Program-made: the position numbers and the translations under genes
Shown here: in pieces, positions 45,941 to 57,953 of the stretch
Layout: each line of letters opens with the position of its first letter
Position numbering within the stretch: position 1 is the first letter of the stretch
Origin: Nymphalis io
Lineage: Eukaryota > Arthropoda > Insecta > Lepidoptera > Nymphalidae
Direction: 5' to 3'
Length of the DNA stretch: 64,000 nucleotides
Assembly (NCBI RefSeq): GCF_905147045.1
Contig: NC_065898.1
Span: 5,456,001-5,520,000, forward strand
The notes under the pieces: model-generated
What the model was told of the DNA's origin: nothing
Seen by the model: only the letters and a program-made list of their open reading frames with translations
The model's database searches: none

Positions 45941-46769
45941 ATATATCAGTAGCAGTCCAAAGTTATAAAGTTTGGCAAAAAGTTAGGAAGTGTTACGATC
46001 CCTTTTTTCCCCCCCACGGGAACAGGGGGGTGGTATGTGGAGCTCGCCGGTGTCCAAGGCGCCGAGTGCACCCCGAACATAGGAATACCCACTAAAACAC
46101 CATTACAATACAATCCTCTGCCATCCCATTTTAAAAACATTTTGATTTTAAAGTGGCGATGGACCTTTCAATACCTTTTGATAAATAAGACTTATTAAGA
46201 ATAAGCTATAAGGGGTATACCTAGTAGAGTAATTTTAAAAGTCAGTGATACCGACAGTATATTAATTAATATTTGAGTTGGTACGAGTTAGTACCCAATG
46301 TGTAATTGTATGATATAAGCTTTATATCTTATGTTACATTAATATTTAGACATAATTATGTGATATCATTTATTTTTGTACCACACTATAACAAATAATA
46401 TATAAATTAATGGTGTTCCATAAATATTGCATAAAATAAAACAAATAAATTCAAAATAAACTTTACAAGTAGTTTCTTAGAAGCTTTTTGAATCGTCATT
46501 TTACAGCATTAAGTATAAATAAAGCTTTCAAAAGTTTTAGGTTCTTCTGAAAAGAATCGAGATATATACATAGATATATCATATTACAATTTATTTATTA
46601 TTTGCTTACAATAAAATTTTGTAAATCAACAAACTTCTAAAATAAACAAATAAATACATATATATATACATATATAAATCTCATATATCTTCTCACTGTT
46701 AAAAACGGTTAAAAAACCTTTTCACTTACGTTATGTCTTCTTTGTTATGTAAATATGATTCTTAAAGTT

Positions 46770-48661
46770 TTTTGCTCACATTCCAATATTGACTACCAAA
46801 TCACTTAATTCCTTTCCTACCGTCGCTGAATCGTTACTAAAAAACAATGTTGCTAAATGTAACATTTGCTTAAAAATTTATACTGTAAGTGTTAAAAATA
46901 TAATAAGAACTTTCAATTTATTGGATGTTAAGAAAACGGCCGATCTATGGGGTATCTCTGTTAAGGTAGTTAAGTCGGTTATTGATGTAATTGCACCTTA
47001 TCTTGTTATTATATTTAATAATTGCATTCTTAGTGGCGTGTTTCCTGACCCTAATGAAACATAGTAAGGTAATTCCTATTTTCAAATCTGGTAGTACTTC
47101 AGACCCAAACAATTATAGACCCATCTCTTTACTACCAACGCTTAGCAAGATTTTTCAAAAATTAATGCTCAATAAAATGTTAGTACATTTTGATACATAC
47201 AAGTTGCTGCACAATAAACAATTTCGCGTTACAAGGGTCGCTCGACAACCGATGCTGGTGTCAAGCTCATTGAAAATAGTTATCGAGCCTGGGAAGAGTC
47301 ACAGGATGCCATAGGGATATTTTGTAACTTATCTAACGCTTTATTTATACTAATTGTGTGCGACAGGAAACGTTGATCAGGAAGCTACGTCACTAAGGGA
47401 TTAAAGACACAGCACTCAGCCTCCTGATTTCGTATTTTAGCAATCGAATTTAGAGGGTTGATATAAATGGAAAGAAATCTCCCGGGGCTCCAGTTGGTAT
47501 GGGGGTCCCGCAAGGATCTATTCTTGGTCCATTTCTCTTCCTCATTTATATAAATGACTTGCCACATCTACTAAATAACAAACATGAGATAGTATTGTTT
47601 GCTGATGACACTTCCTTAATGTTTAAAATAAAAAGATGTTTATCAATATATGACGAGGTGAAAAATGCTCTCTCTGAAACAGTACATTGGTTTAGTGTTA
47701 ATAATTTACTGTTAAACAGTAAAAAGAAAAAATGTATTAAATTCACTATTCCAAACGTGAAATATGTAAAAACGAATGTACTTTTAAACGGGGAAGCTTT
47801 TAGATGCTGTAGAAGCAACAGAATTTCTTGGTATCACAATAGATTCTAAGCTTCAATGGGGCCCTCATATAAATACATTGGCAAATAGACTCAGCTCTGT
47901 AGCTTTCGCAGTAATAAAAATTAGAATGTGTTGACTGATGTAGATACGGCTCGCCTAGTGTATTTTAGTTATTTCCACAGTATAATGTCTTATGGCATTC
48001 TACTCTGGGGTAATGCAGCCGATATTATTACGATTTTTGTACTGCAGAAGAGGGCTATTCGTGCAATTTATAACCTGGGCTCAAAAAATTCACTAAGATG
48101 TAAATTTAAAGAAATTAAAATAATGAGTGTCGTTTCTCAATATATATTTGATAATGTTATGTATGTACGCAAAAACATAAAAGATTTTCCTAGAAATTGT
48201 GACGTACATACTGTTAACACCAGGAACAAGTATAAACTTACAACCACTACTATCAGATCCTCAGGGTTAGTAATTTTTTTATGGGACAATTTATACGCTT
48301 TTACAACAGGATCCCAGAAAACGTTCAAAAATAATCAAATGTGAAATTTAAAAGAATCGTTAAGGAACGCTTGTGTGCTAAAGGATATTACACATTCGAT
48401 GACTTTTTAAATGATTGCACAACCTGGGAATAAAACGATCGCCTCCAGGTTATTTCAAATAAAAAAAAAGCTGTATATAATTTGACTATTGTTGTATATT
48501 ACTTATTGTAAAGGATGAGATATTAAAAAAAAACCGTTAAGTTTCTTTCGCCGGTTCTTCCCAGATCTGAGATGTTTATATCCAAACCGGTGGTAGATTT
48601 ATGACAATCAATAAGGAAATGTAACGCTTCTATATTGAATAAAGATTTTTGACTTTGAATT
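46770..48661 (+). pseudogene. LINE reverse-transcriptase remnant, array unit 2
   Basis: A 5'-truncated Jockey-type LINE with the endonuclease missing. Reverse-transcriptase pieces lie in different frames: 46,789-47,064 (fingers region), 46,991-47,314 (VIPIFKSGS, NYRPISLLP), 47,499-47,849 (motif B GVPQGSILGP, motif C FADD), and 47,928-48,344 (thumb and C-terminal region, SYGILLWGNAADI). Motif A is degenerate: it reads CNLSNAL, so the catalytic Asp is lost. Frameshifts near 47,050, 47,810 and 47,900 prevent a continuous protein. The 3' end is AATAAAGATTTTTGACTTTG followed by AAT, a common LINE terminus. The same breaks occur in the other units, so decay came before amplification. Confidence 0.93.
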
Positions 48662-49488
48662 TTGATATAGAAACGACTATCGTTTGGCACTTCCAGTTAA
48701 TATTATTTTATGTATCTACCCTCAAACAAAAAAGTAAAATTTATTTTATAATATTTCACTTGTAATAACTGTTATTAGAAAAAAATACGAATTAAATATT
48801 ATACAATAGTATATTAAATAAAACCGAAAAAATATATATTTGCATACTATTAATTTTTTAGTATTTATTGACAAAATCCTAAATCGCGCTATTATTGTTT
48901 TGTCATTTGTTACATATTAGAATTGTATGTTTCTTACCTATTAGTGGGGGTCCTGGTCTCCTCGGTAAGTCGTATATACGTGTCAAAGCGTATATACGAC
49001 ATGAGATGATTTCACTTTGACCAAGTCATGAAAAAAAAGTGGTGATCATTTCAACCGAAGGGGCCAATTTGACACCTTTTTTAATTACTTCACTATACTA
49101 CAACTTTTCTTTTCTAATTCCTTAGGAATTTCATAGGATTTCTTAGAAATAATTCATTTACGATATATATATATGCATGCAATATATTATGTATTTTATA
49201 CCAGTTTAAAAATTTGAAAGCAGTTTCTAAACAAAGGTCGCATAGCAAAAACTTTAGCCATTGATATCGAGCAAACGAATTATACGAGAAATTATTGTGT
49301 TCCAAAAATTATATTCATACATAAATGTCTATAATGTATATTAATGTATATCATGGTTTATAAACATAATAACAGTGTATATTTAAACTGCAAAACCTGA
49401 ATCTGCTTCTTGGGGTAAAATTTTAGAGTACATTCCAATGAAATATAAATGAAATAAAAGGTTGATTGATATCTAGGTCGTAGATTTC

Positions 49489-49627
49489 CGGTTTCCTAAG
49501 GCCTATTCAGCGCCAAGCAAGAAATTGTAAATACAAATTGAACACATTAAAATTCAATTTTACCGACTTAAACCCAGTCTTCGGTAAGGATTCCCATATT
49601 CTACACACTAGACCATCACGGCTCGCC
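49489..49627 (-). repeat. Decayed SINE-B inside array unit 2
   Basis: The same remnant as at 45,512, with ACACTAGACCATCACGGCTC at the head end. Confidence 0.7.
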
Positions 49628-49860
49628 ATTATAATCTTACGAATATAATCACACGTGCCGTTTGTCTTCTAAGCTTCATTATTACTTTTCGCGCGTGTTT
49701 ATTGATATTACCTCAAACCAGTTGTCGTCATTTATTTTATTATCTATACTATTGTATTAAGTATTCATTCTTCGTTCCCACGTTTGTCTCATCTATATTC
49801 TAATGTTGATAAATTTTTTTCTCTCATCTTGAATTAGGTGATAATGTTTAATTCATGTAT

Positions 49861-49920
49861 TGCTATGGTGGATATAAAGGCCACATTGTGAGGTTGTGGG
49901 TTCAAATCCCACCGAACCCA
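49861..49920 (+). repeat. tRNA-like SINE head in unit 2
   Basis: Identical to the unit 1 copy except for one base (CACATTGTGAGG for CACATTCTGAGG). The B-box GGGTTCAAATCCC is conserved. Confidence 0.6.
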
Positions 49921-50747
49921 ATATATCAGTAGCAGTCCAAAGTTATAAAGTTTGGCAAAAAGTTAGGAAGTGTTACGACCCCTTTTTTTCCCCCCACGGG
50001 ACCAGGGGGGTGGTATGTGGAGCTCGCCGGTGTCCAAGGCGCCGAGTGCACCCCGAACATAGGAATACCCACTAAAACACCATTGATACAATCCTCTGCA
50101 ATCCCATTTTAAAAACATTTTGATTTTAAAGTGGCGATGGACCTTTCAATACCTTTTGATAAATAAGACTTATTAAGAATAAGCTATAAGGGGTATACCT
50201 AGTAGAGTAATTTTAAAAGTCAGTGATACCGACAGTATATTAATTAATATTTGAGTTGGTACGAGTTAGTACCCAATGTGTAATTGTATGATATAAGCTT
50301 TATATCTTATGTTACATTAATATTTAGACATAATTATGTGATATCATTTATTTTTGTACCACACTATAACAAATAATATATAAATTAATGGTGTTCCATA
50401 AATATTGCATAAAATAAAACAAATAAATTCAAAATAAACTTTACAAGTAGTTTCTTAGAAGCTTTTTGAATCGTCATTTTACAGCATTAAGTATAAATAA
50501 AGCTTTCAAAAGTTTTAGGTTCTTCTGAAAAGAATCGAGATATATACATAGATATATCATATTACAATTTATTTATTATTTGCTTACAATAAAATTTTGT
50601 AAATCAACAAACTTCTAAAATAAACAAATAAATACATATATATATACATATATAAATCTCATATATCTTCTCACTGTTAAAAACGGTTAAAAAACCTTTT
50701 CACTTACGTTATGTCTTCTTTGTTATGTAAATATGATTCTTAAAGTT

Positions 50748-52639
50748 TTTTGCTCACATTCCAATATTGACTACCAAATCACTTAATTCCTTTCCTACCG
50801 TCGCTGAATCGTTACTAAAAAACAATGTTGCTAAATGTAACATTTGCTTAAAAATTTATACTGTAAGTGTTAAAAATATAATAAGAACTTTCAATTTATT
50901 GGATGTTAAGAAAACGGCCGATCTATGGGGTATCTCTGTTAAGGTAGTTAAGTCGGTTATTGATGTAATTGCACCTTATCTTGTTATTATATTTAATAAT
51001 TGCATTCTTAGTGGCGTGTTTCCTGACCCTAATGAAACATAGTAAGGTAATTCCTATTTTCAAATCTGGTAGTACTTCAGACCCAAACAATTATAGACCC
51101 ATCTCTTTACTACCAACGCTTAGCAAGATTTTTCAAAAATTAATGCTCAATAAAATGTTAGTACATTTTGATACATACAAGTTGCTGCACAATAAACAAT
51201 TTCGCGTTACAAGGGTCGCTCGACAACCGATGCTGGTGTCAAGCTCATTGAAAATAGTTATCGAGCCTGGGAAGAGTCACAGGATGCCATAGGGATATTT
51301 TGTAACTTATCTAACGCTTTATTTATACTAATTGTGTGCGACAGGAAACGTTGATCAGGAAGCTACGTCACTATGGGATTAAAGACACAGCACTCAGCCT
51401 CCTGATTTCGTATTTTAGCAATCGAATTTAGAGGGTTGATATAAATGGAAAAAAATCTCCCGGGGCTCCAGTTGGTATGGGGGTCCCGCAAGGATCTATT
51501 CTTGGTCCATTTCTCTTCCTCATTTATATAAATGACTTGCCACATCTACTAAATAACAAACATGAGATAGTATTGTTTGCTGATGACACTTCCTTAATGT
51601 TTAAAATAAAAAGATGTTTATCAATATATGACGAGGTGAAAAATGCTCTCTCTGAAACAGTACATTGGTTTAGTGTTAATAATTTACTGTTAAACAGTAA
51701 AAAGAAAAAATGTATTAAATTCACTATTCCAAGCGTGAAATATGTAAAAACGAATGTACTTTTAAACGGGGAAGCTTTTAGATGCTGTAGAAGCAACAGA
51801 ATTTCTTGGTATCACAATAGATTCTAAGCTTCAATGGGGCCCTCATATAAATACATTGGCAAATAGACTCAGCTCTGTAGCTTTCGCAGTAATAAAAATT
51901 AGAATGTGTTGACTGACGTAGATACGGCTCGCCTAGTGTATTTTAGTTATTTCCACAGTATAATGTCTTATGGCATTCTACTCTGGGGTAATGCAGCCGA
52001 TATTATTACGATTTTTGTACTGCAGAAGAGGGCTATTCGTGCAATTTATAACCTGGGCTCAAAAAATTCACTAAGATGTAAATTTAAAGAAATTAAAATA
52101 ATGAGTGTCGTTTCTCAATATATATTTGATAATGTTATGTATGTACGCAAAAACATAAAAGATTTTCCTAGAAATTGTGACGTACATACTGTTAACACCA
52201 GGAACAAGTATAAACTTACAACCACTACTATCAGATCCTCAGGGTTAGTAATTTTTTTATGGGACAATTTATACGCTTTTACAACAGGATCCCAGAAAAC
52301 GTTCAAAAATAATCAAATGTGAAATTTAAAAGAATCGTTAAGGAACGCTTGTGTGCTAAAGGATATTACACATTCGATGACTTTTTAAATGATTGCACAA
52401 CCTGGGAATAAAACGATCGCCTCCAGGTTATTTCAAATAAAAAAAAAGCTGTATATAATTTGACTATTGTTGTATATTACTTATTGTAAAGGATGAGATA
52501 TTAAAAAAAAACCGTTAAGTTTCTTTCGCCGGTTCTTCCCAGATCTGAGGTGTTTATATCCAAACCGGTGGTAGATTTATGACAATCAATAAGGAAATGT
52601 AACGCTTCTATATTGAATAAAGATTTTTGACTTTGAATT
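50748..52639 (+). pseudogene. LINE reverse-transcriptase remnant, array unit 3
   Basis: The same 5'-truncated remnant as in unit 2, with the same frameshifts and degenerate motif A. Coding pieces lie at 50,767-51,042, 50,969-51,292, 51,477-51,827 and 51,906-52,322. A few single-base differences from unit 2 exist, for example SVKY for NVKY near 51,732. Confidence 0.93.
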
Positions 52640-53465
52640 TTGATATAGAAACGACTATCGTTTGGCACTTCCAGTTAATATTATTTTATGTATCTACCCT
52701 CAAACAAAAAAGTAAAATTTATTTTATAATATTTCACTTGTAATAACTGTTATTAGAAAAAAATACGAATTAAATATTATACAATAGTATATTAAATAAA
52801 ACCGAAAAAATATATATTTGCATACTATTAATTTTTTAGTATTTATTGACAAAATCCTAAATCGCGCTATTATTGTTTTGTCATTTGTTACATATTAGAA
52901 TTGTATGTTTCTTACCTATTAGTGGGGGTCCTGGTCTCCTCGGTAAGTCGTATATACGTGTCAAAGCGTATATACGACATGAGATGATTTCACTTTGACC
53001 AAGTCATGAAAAAAAAGTGGTGATCATTTCAACCGAAGGGGCCAATTTGACACCTTTTTTAATTACTTCACTATACTACAACTTTTCTTTTCTAATTCCT
53101 TAGGAATTTCATAGGATTTCTTAGAAATAATTCATTTACGATATATATATGCATGCAATATATTATGTATTTTATACCAGTTTAAAAATTTGAAAGCAGT
53201 TTCTAAACAAAGGTCGCATAGCAAAAACTTTAGCCATTGATATCGAGCAAACGAATTATACGAGAAATTATTGTGTTCCAAAAATTATATTCATACATAA
53301 ATGTCTATAATGTATATTAATGTATATCATAGTTTATAAACATAATAACAGTGTATATTTAAACTGCAAAACCTGAATCTGCTTCTTGGGGTAAAATTTT
53401 AGAGTACATTCCAATGAAATATAAATGAAATAAAAGGTTGATTGATATCTAGGTCGTAGATTTCC

Positions 53466-53603
53466 GGTTTCCTAAGGCCTATTCAGCGCCAAGCAAGAAA
53501 TTGTAAATACAAATTGAACACATTAAAATTCAATTTTACCGACTTAAACCCAGTCTTCGGTAAGGATTCCCATATTCTACACACTAGACCATCACGGCTC
53601 GCC
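53466..53603 (-). repeat. Decayed SINE-B inside array unit 3
   Basis: The same remnant as in the other units. The intact LINE inserted only about 10 bp beyond its tRNA-like head end. Confidence 0.7.
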
Positions 53604-53845
53604 ATTATAATCTTTTTTTTTTTTTTTTTTTATTTTATTTATTTGGGAAACATACAGCATAATATAATACATAAAATTTAGTAACAAAATAAATTTCACT
53701 TAAGCCAACAAAGTTTCCACTTATACAAACAAACATGGAGTGAACCTAACGATAACAAGTTATTTAACAATTTATTAAGATATATGAATAAAGTATTAAA
53801 AATAATTTAAAACAGAAAAAAAAAAAAAAAAAAACGATAAGTATA

Positions 53846-56695
53846 TTACTGACAAATACAGTTTTTTAGAGCTTCTTTGAACTTAAATAAATTTTCGTTA
53901 AATATATCTATACTAGTGTAGCGTTTATTATGATTGTCACATGCTCTTACTAAAAAGCGATTTTTAGCATAGTTCGTTCTACACATTGGGACATAAAAGG
54001 TATGCTTTGAACGGGCAATGGAATGTGAGCACTTGATATAAATGTTGTTGACTAAGTACATTGAATCGACAAAATTATTTACAATTTTGTAAAGAAAAAC
54101 CTGATCTTTGCATTCCCTGCGTTTCTCAAGCGACAAAATATTAAGCTTATTAATAGCATTGGACCCAAATTTACGCGTTAATCTTCTAATAAATTTATTC
54201 TGAACATTTTCGATAGCCATAACATACTTAGAGTATTGTGGATTCCAAACCGTTGAAGCGAATTCCAAATTAGATCTTACATACGAGTTATACAACACAT
54301 TATATGTATTGATATGCTTAAAGTCTCTTCCCTGGCGAAATATGAAACCCATCATACTGTAAGCTTTTGCGATAATTTTATTCACATGCCTGTCAAATAA
54401 TAAATTAGAATCTAGAAGCACTCCTAGGTCCCTAACCTCGGTTACCCTCTTAATTAAATGATTGGAAATTGTGTAATCAAATAAAATTGGATTTTTTTTT
54501 CTAGAAAATGTTATTACATTGCATTTTTCAAAGTTAAGATGTAGGCCATTAGATGAACAATATTGCACTAAAATATCCAAATCATATTGCAAGTTTGAGC
54601 AGTCATCACTTCTTTTTATGATTTTAAATAGTTTTGTATCATCGGCATATAGAAGTATGTCAGGATTTTGAAAATTTTTTAGTATATCATTAATGAAAAT
54701 GTTAAACAATAGGGGACCGAGGTGAGAGCCCTGAGGAACCCCAGATGTTATGGGGACAAAACTAGAAATGTGTCCCTTGACAGCGACTGCTTGAGTTCTG
54801 TCACGGAGATACGACGTTATCCATCTTAGCAAATCGCCGTGTATACCAGTATATGCAAGTTTTTTAATTAATAGCGTATGTGGAATTTTATCAAATGCTT
54901 TTGAGTAATCGGTATACACAGTGTCAACCTGATGTCCTCTCTCCATGGCTGAAAGAACAACATCGAGAAACTCAACAAGATTAGACTCAACTGATCTTTT
55001 ATTTACGAATCCATGTTGTTGGGTAATGAGCAGAGGTTTTATTAAAGGAAACAAAGTATCGTAAATAATCTTCTCAAATAATTTAGGTATGATAGATAAC
55101 ATTGATATTCCACGATAATTTTTGACAATATGCTTATCTCCATTTTTAAAAATGGGAACAACAAGCGATTTTTTCCAAACAGGTGGTAGTATGCCTGAAT
55201 ATATGGATTTGTTAAAGAGTAAATGTAAAGGGATTGATAAAGATTTACTGCATCGTTTTAAAAACATAGGATGTAATCCATCTGGGCCACTGCCTTTAGA
55301 CGAGTCAAGTTTTGAGAGATATCTTTCAATGGTACGGCATGATACATTAATAGTACTAATTAAGGACTGACTACTATGCTTGTTTAAATAATCAACCTCG
55401 GGTTGATTCACTTCTACTTCAAAAACTGATTTAAAGTAGTTACTAAATAGATTAGAGATCGATGGGCCGTCGGAGCCAACCGTATTGTCATGAAACATGG
55501 TGTCAGGTATATTATTACTACCTTTCTTTGATTTTATAAATGACCAGAATTTCCGAGAACTGTGATGAATATTATCTTCAGCCCTAGCAATAAAGACATT
55601 ATAACACTCTCTTTCCATCAATTTAGTTCTGTGTCGAAGGTCAGCAAATTTGTCATAGTCACTATTATGACCATAAATTTTCCATCGTTTATGCACTTGT
55701 AATTTCTTTTTAATCAATTTAATTAAAAACTTGCTAAACCATACAGGATATTTATTGATATCGTATACTGTTTTAGCTGGTACAAAGCGATCCACAATAT
55801 TATTAACTATTAAATAAAACTTATCTACTGCGTTAATTATATCACATGTTTCGAATTGTTCCACCCAATCAATATTATTTAGCTCATTGTTAATTGCGTT
55901 GTAGTCAGCAACATGAAAGCGACGAACAATTCGAGGAGCATAACGTAAATTTGAATCATTCAACATAATATCCGTCAACACAGAGAGAGACGGATGATGA
56001 ACGTCTTCAGGCAAAGATAATGGTGTTGTTCTATCGACCGAACAACTACAGTTAGACAGAACGAGATCCAATAGTCTATTATTACCATTAAAAATCCCAT
56101 TATACTGACACCAGCCAGAGAAGCACATAAAAGCAAATAGTTGCATAATTAAATTATTTTCGGATGGGTTTTGGATAGCTAGCGTATTTTCAGAGTTATG
56201 TGACCACACAATATCTCCCATGTTGAAATCTCCTACAACAATATATTTATCAAAAGGGTTATTCAAATTTAAATCTGATAAGAACTCAAAAAATGTGGCT
56301 TCAGAATCGCTCTGGTGTTGATTTTGAGGGAAATAGCAACAGAAAAGTCGTAGTTTTTGTTTACTTAAACCCTGTCCGACCACTATATTAACAAAAGTTA
56401 TATCAGCACCTGGAAGAGACATTGGTGTCCTAGAGTGTTGCATGTCGACATAGATGCCACGACGTACTGCTATAAGTGTACCACCACCCTTACTTACCCC
56501 TAGAAGTGCATAGTCACGATCATTCCGGTATACGTTATAGCGTGAATCGAAGAGTTCTTCATCAAAGATATTAGGAAGTAACCAGGTCTCGCTTAGACAA
56601 ATTACGTCATAATTGGAATTTAACAAATTAAAATAGAACTGTAAAGTTTTAGTGCGCAATCCTCTAACATTTTGATAATAAATATTTAAGTACAT
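53846..56695 (-). CDS. LINE ORF2: endonuclease and reverse transcriptase
   Basis: 949 aa. The N-terminal apurinic-like endonuclease nicks the target DNA. Visible blocks are QNVRG (residues 8-12, Asn9), SETW (Glu36), GDFN (155-158) and a VHHPSLS block (His233-His234) in place of the usual SDH. The reverse transcriptase then copies the element RNA from the nick. It shows VVPIFKNGD and NYRGISML, motif A YTDYSKAFD (594-602), motif B SGVPQGS (651-657), motif C YADD (683-686) and LGVLLDS. The C terminus is the usual extension of Jockey/CR1-group ORF2 proteins, with an SSTVWNPQYSKY-like block (ASTVWNPQYSKY). All catalytic residues are present and there is no internal stop. The first ATG gives a start right before the endonuclease, so I keep it. 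A related CR1-like clade (for example Daphne) is possible. Confidence 0.95.
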   Translation of the reverse strand: MYLNIYYQNVRGLRTKTLQFYFNLLNSNYDVICLSETWLLPNIFDEELFDSRYNVYRNDRDYALLGVSKGGGTLIAVRRGIYVDMQHSRTPMSLPGADITFVNIVVGQGLSKQKLRLFCCYFPQNQHQSDSEATFFEFLSDLNLNNPFDKYIVVGDFNMGDIVWSHNSENTLAIQNPSENNLIMQLFAFMCFSGWCQYNGIFNGNNRLLDLVLSNCSCSVDRTTPLSLPEDVHHPSLSVLTDIMLNDSNLRYAPRIVRRFHVADYNAINNELNNIDWVEQFETCDIINAVDKFYLIVNNIVDRFVPAKTVYDINKYPVWFSKFLIKLIKKKLQVHKRWKIYGHNSDYDKFADLRHRTKLMERECYNVFIARAEDNIHHSSRKFWSFIKSKKGSNNIPDTMFHDNTVGSDGPSISNLFSNYFKSVFEVEVNQPEVDYLNKHSSQSLISTINVSCRTIERYLSKLDSSKGSGPDGLHPMFLKRCSKSLSIPLHLLFNKSIYSGILPPVWKKSLVVPIFKNGDKHIVKNYRGISMLSIIPKLFEKIIYDTLFPLIKPLLITQQHGFVNKRSVESNLVEFLDVVLSAMERGHQVDTVYTDYSKAFDKIPHTLLIKKLAYTGIHGDLLRWITSYLRDRTQAVAVKGHISSFVPITSGVPQGSHLGPLLFNIFINDILKNFQNPDILLYADDTKLFKIIKRSDDCSNLQYDLDILVQYCSSNGLHLNFEKCNVITFSRKKNPILFDYTISNHLIKRVTEVRDLGVLLDSNLLFDRHVNKIIAKAYSMMGFIFRQGRDFKHINTYNVLYNSYVRSNLEFASTVWNPQYSKYVMAIENVQNKFIRRLTRKFGSNAINKLNILSLEKRRECKDQVFLYKIVNNFVDSMYLVNNIYIKCSHSIARSKHTFYVPMCRTNYAKNRFLVRACDNHNKRYTSIDIFNENLFKFKEALKNCICQ

Positions 56696-56954
56696 AGTAA
56701 TATATATTTTAAATTATAATTATTGTGAGTAATAATATTAAAGAGAAATAGCTTTTCAATGCACCTAGATGCCAGATAAGAATTAAAACATACCTTCAAG
56801 TCCATAAAACAATACAATATCAGCCTAATTTTCTTAATAAATATAATTAAAATATTAACGAAAACAAGTAAAAATATAAAACTACAAAAAATATTCTTAA
56901 AAAACTGAACAAAGTAACATACTTTAATATTATAAACCAACAAATTAATAACGC

Positions 56955-57953
56955 TTATAAAATTTTGTTTAAACACTCTTTGGAAGTAATGTGAATAACT
57001 GGTGAATTGTTAGTCTTACGAACCATAACAGTGCAATTTCGAACCCAGCAGAATAAGTAACTTTTCTCTTTGCATTTTCGTCGAGCTTCATTCAAAAGAG
57101 CCTTGTTGTAAGTGGACAGGTGGTCATTTATGTAAATAGGATTATTTCTGCCTGAAAAACCAATGTCGCATGCTTTCAGATTTTTTAACTTCCTTAACGA
57201 TGAAAGAAAATCATCCTTTTTGTAACGTGCTTGCATTTTTAAAATAATGGGACGCGATTTATTTTCAGACGAATCATTCCTTACCGCTACCCTTGTTACA
57301 AAATCAACATCGGTATTAAAATTTATGGGGTAACCACTTTTATCAGCAAGGGTCTTAATAATATGGACTAAGTTTTCGCCCTTATTTTGTGGAATACCAT
57401 TTATTTGAATATTAGAGCGACGCACCCACTGTTCATTTCTGTTAGTGTTTTCCGATAATTCTCTAAGCTTAAGTTTCAACTCCACGAGTTCTGTTTCATA
57501 ATTTTCTATTTTAGTAACTTCCTTATCTAGATCATTCATTCGATCAACAACAGAATTAATGGAAGACTCGATCGTATTAATTTTTGTAGACCAAAAAGTA
57601 ACAGATTCTGAGAGCTTTTTAAATTCATCAGTAATAAAAGATTTGAATGACTCCATTGTGTAATGCAAACTATTGAAGCGCTCATCAAAATGTGCAATCA
57701 ACGATTTAATATCTATGATTTGGGCTTGATTTGTATTTATTTTATCAGAGATCATATTTAATTTTGGACTTATATTATTTTTCTTAGATATTTTGCAAAC
57801 TGGACATTTCCATTTAGCTTTATTCATAGGCAGAATCTTTTTAAAGTCGCTTTCATTTATACCAACACATGAGTAATGATACATACTTTGACAAGCCGTA
57901 CATCTAATCATTTCTTCTGGTCTTACGATCTCTGAACAATGTTTACAATCCAT
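56955..57953 (-). CDS. LINE ORF1: PHD finger, coiled coil, FP25K-like region
   Basis: 332 aa. ORF1 proteins of this kind bind the element RNA and form the particle that carries it to the target. Residues 3-53 form a PHD-type zinc finger with ligands Cys3, Cys6, Cys18, Cys21, His26, Cys29, Cys50, Cys53 and the typical Trp48 two residues before a Cys. Residues of about 60-175 are rich in Glu, Lys, Ile and Leu with heptad-like spacing, probably a coiled coil for multimerisation. From about 178 (RRSNIQINGIP) the protein resembles the FP25K-like domain found in many lepidopteran LINE ORF1 proteins and in a baculovirus protein family. Translation starts at an ATG directly before the finger. No defect is visible. 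Confidence 0.9.
   Translation of the reverse strand: MDCKHCSEIVRPEEMIRCTACQSMYHYSCVGINESDFKKILPMNKAKWKCPVCKISKKNNISPKLNMISDKINTNQAQIIDIKSLIAHFDERFNSLHYTMESFKSFITDEFKKLSESVTFWSTKINTIESSINSVVDRMNDLDKEVTKIENYETELVELKLKLRELSENTNRNEQWVRRSNIQINGIPQNKGENLVHIIKTLADKSGYPINFNTDVDFVTRVAVRNDSSENKSRPIILKMQARYKKDDFLSSLRKLKNLKACDIGFSGRNNPIYINDHLSTYNKALLNEARRKCKEKSYLFCWVRNCTVMVRKTNNSPVIHITSKECLNKIL

Larger units (their letters stand above)
44518..46700 (+). repeat. Array unit 1, without the LINE remnant
   Basis: Matches the rest of the array except that 92 bp of unique sequence (44,589-44,680) stand where units 2 to 4 have the 1.9 kb LINE remnant. Divergence from unit 2 is visible in the left part (for example around 44,790-44,830) and disappears toward the right; from about 46,140 to the end I see no differences. 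This unit preserves the pre-insertion state. Confidence 0.9.
46701..50678 (+). repeat. Array unit 2
   Basis: The reference unit of 3,978 bp. Compared with unit 1 it has gained the LINE remnant and lost about 92 bp at the insertion point. Confidence 0.95.

Noticed and set aside
47546..47818. 90 aa open frames on the minus strand repeated in each array unit
   Set aside because: They are antisense shadows of the reverse-transcriptase remnant; repetition reflects the array, not selection.
53613..53632. CRISPR array or other prokaryotic repeat system
   Set aside because: The regular repeats in this window are long transposon-derived units in eukaryotic DNA. No short repeat-spacer pattern exists.
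55122..55370. 82 aa open frame on the plus strand
   Set aside because: It lies antisense inside the LINE ORF2 and has no independent family resemblance.
56686..56976. 96 aa hydrophobic open frame on the minus strand between the two LINE ORFs
   Set aside because: It spans the AT-rich gap between ORF1 and ORF2, overlaps both ends in another frame, and consists mostly of Phe, Ile and Leu. It is more likely a composition effect than a third LINE protein.
56955..57953. An integrated baculovirus gene, because of the FP25K-like region
   Set aside because: The region sits between a PHD finger and the end of a LINE ORF1, directly upstream of a matching ORF2. Similar domain combinations are known from lepidopteran LINEs, so a viral integration is not needed.
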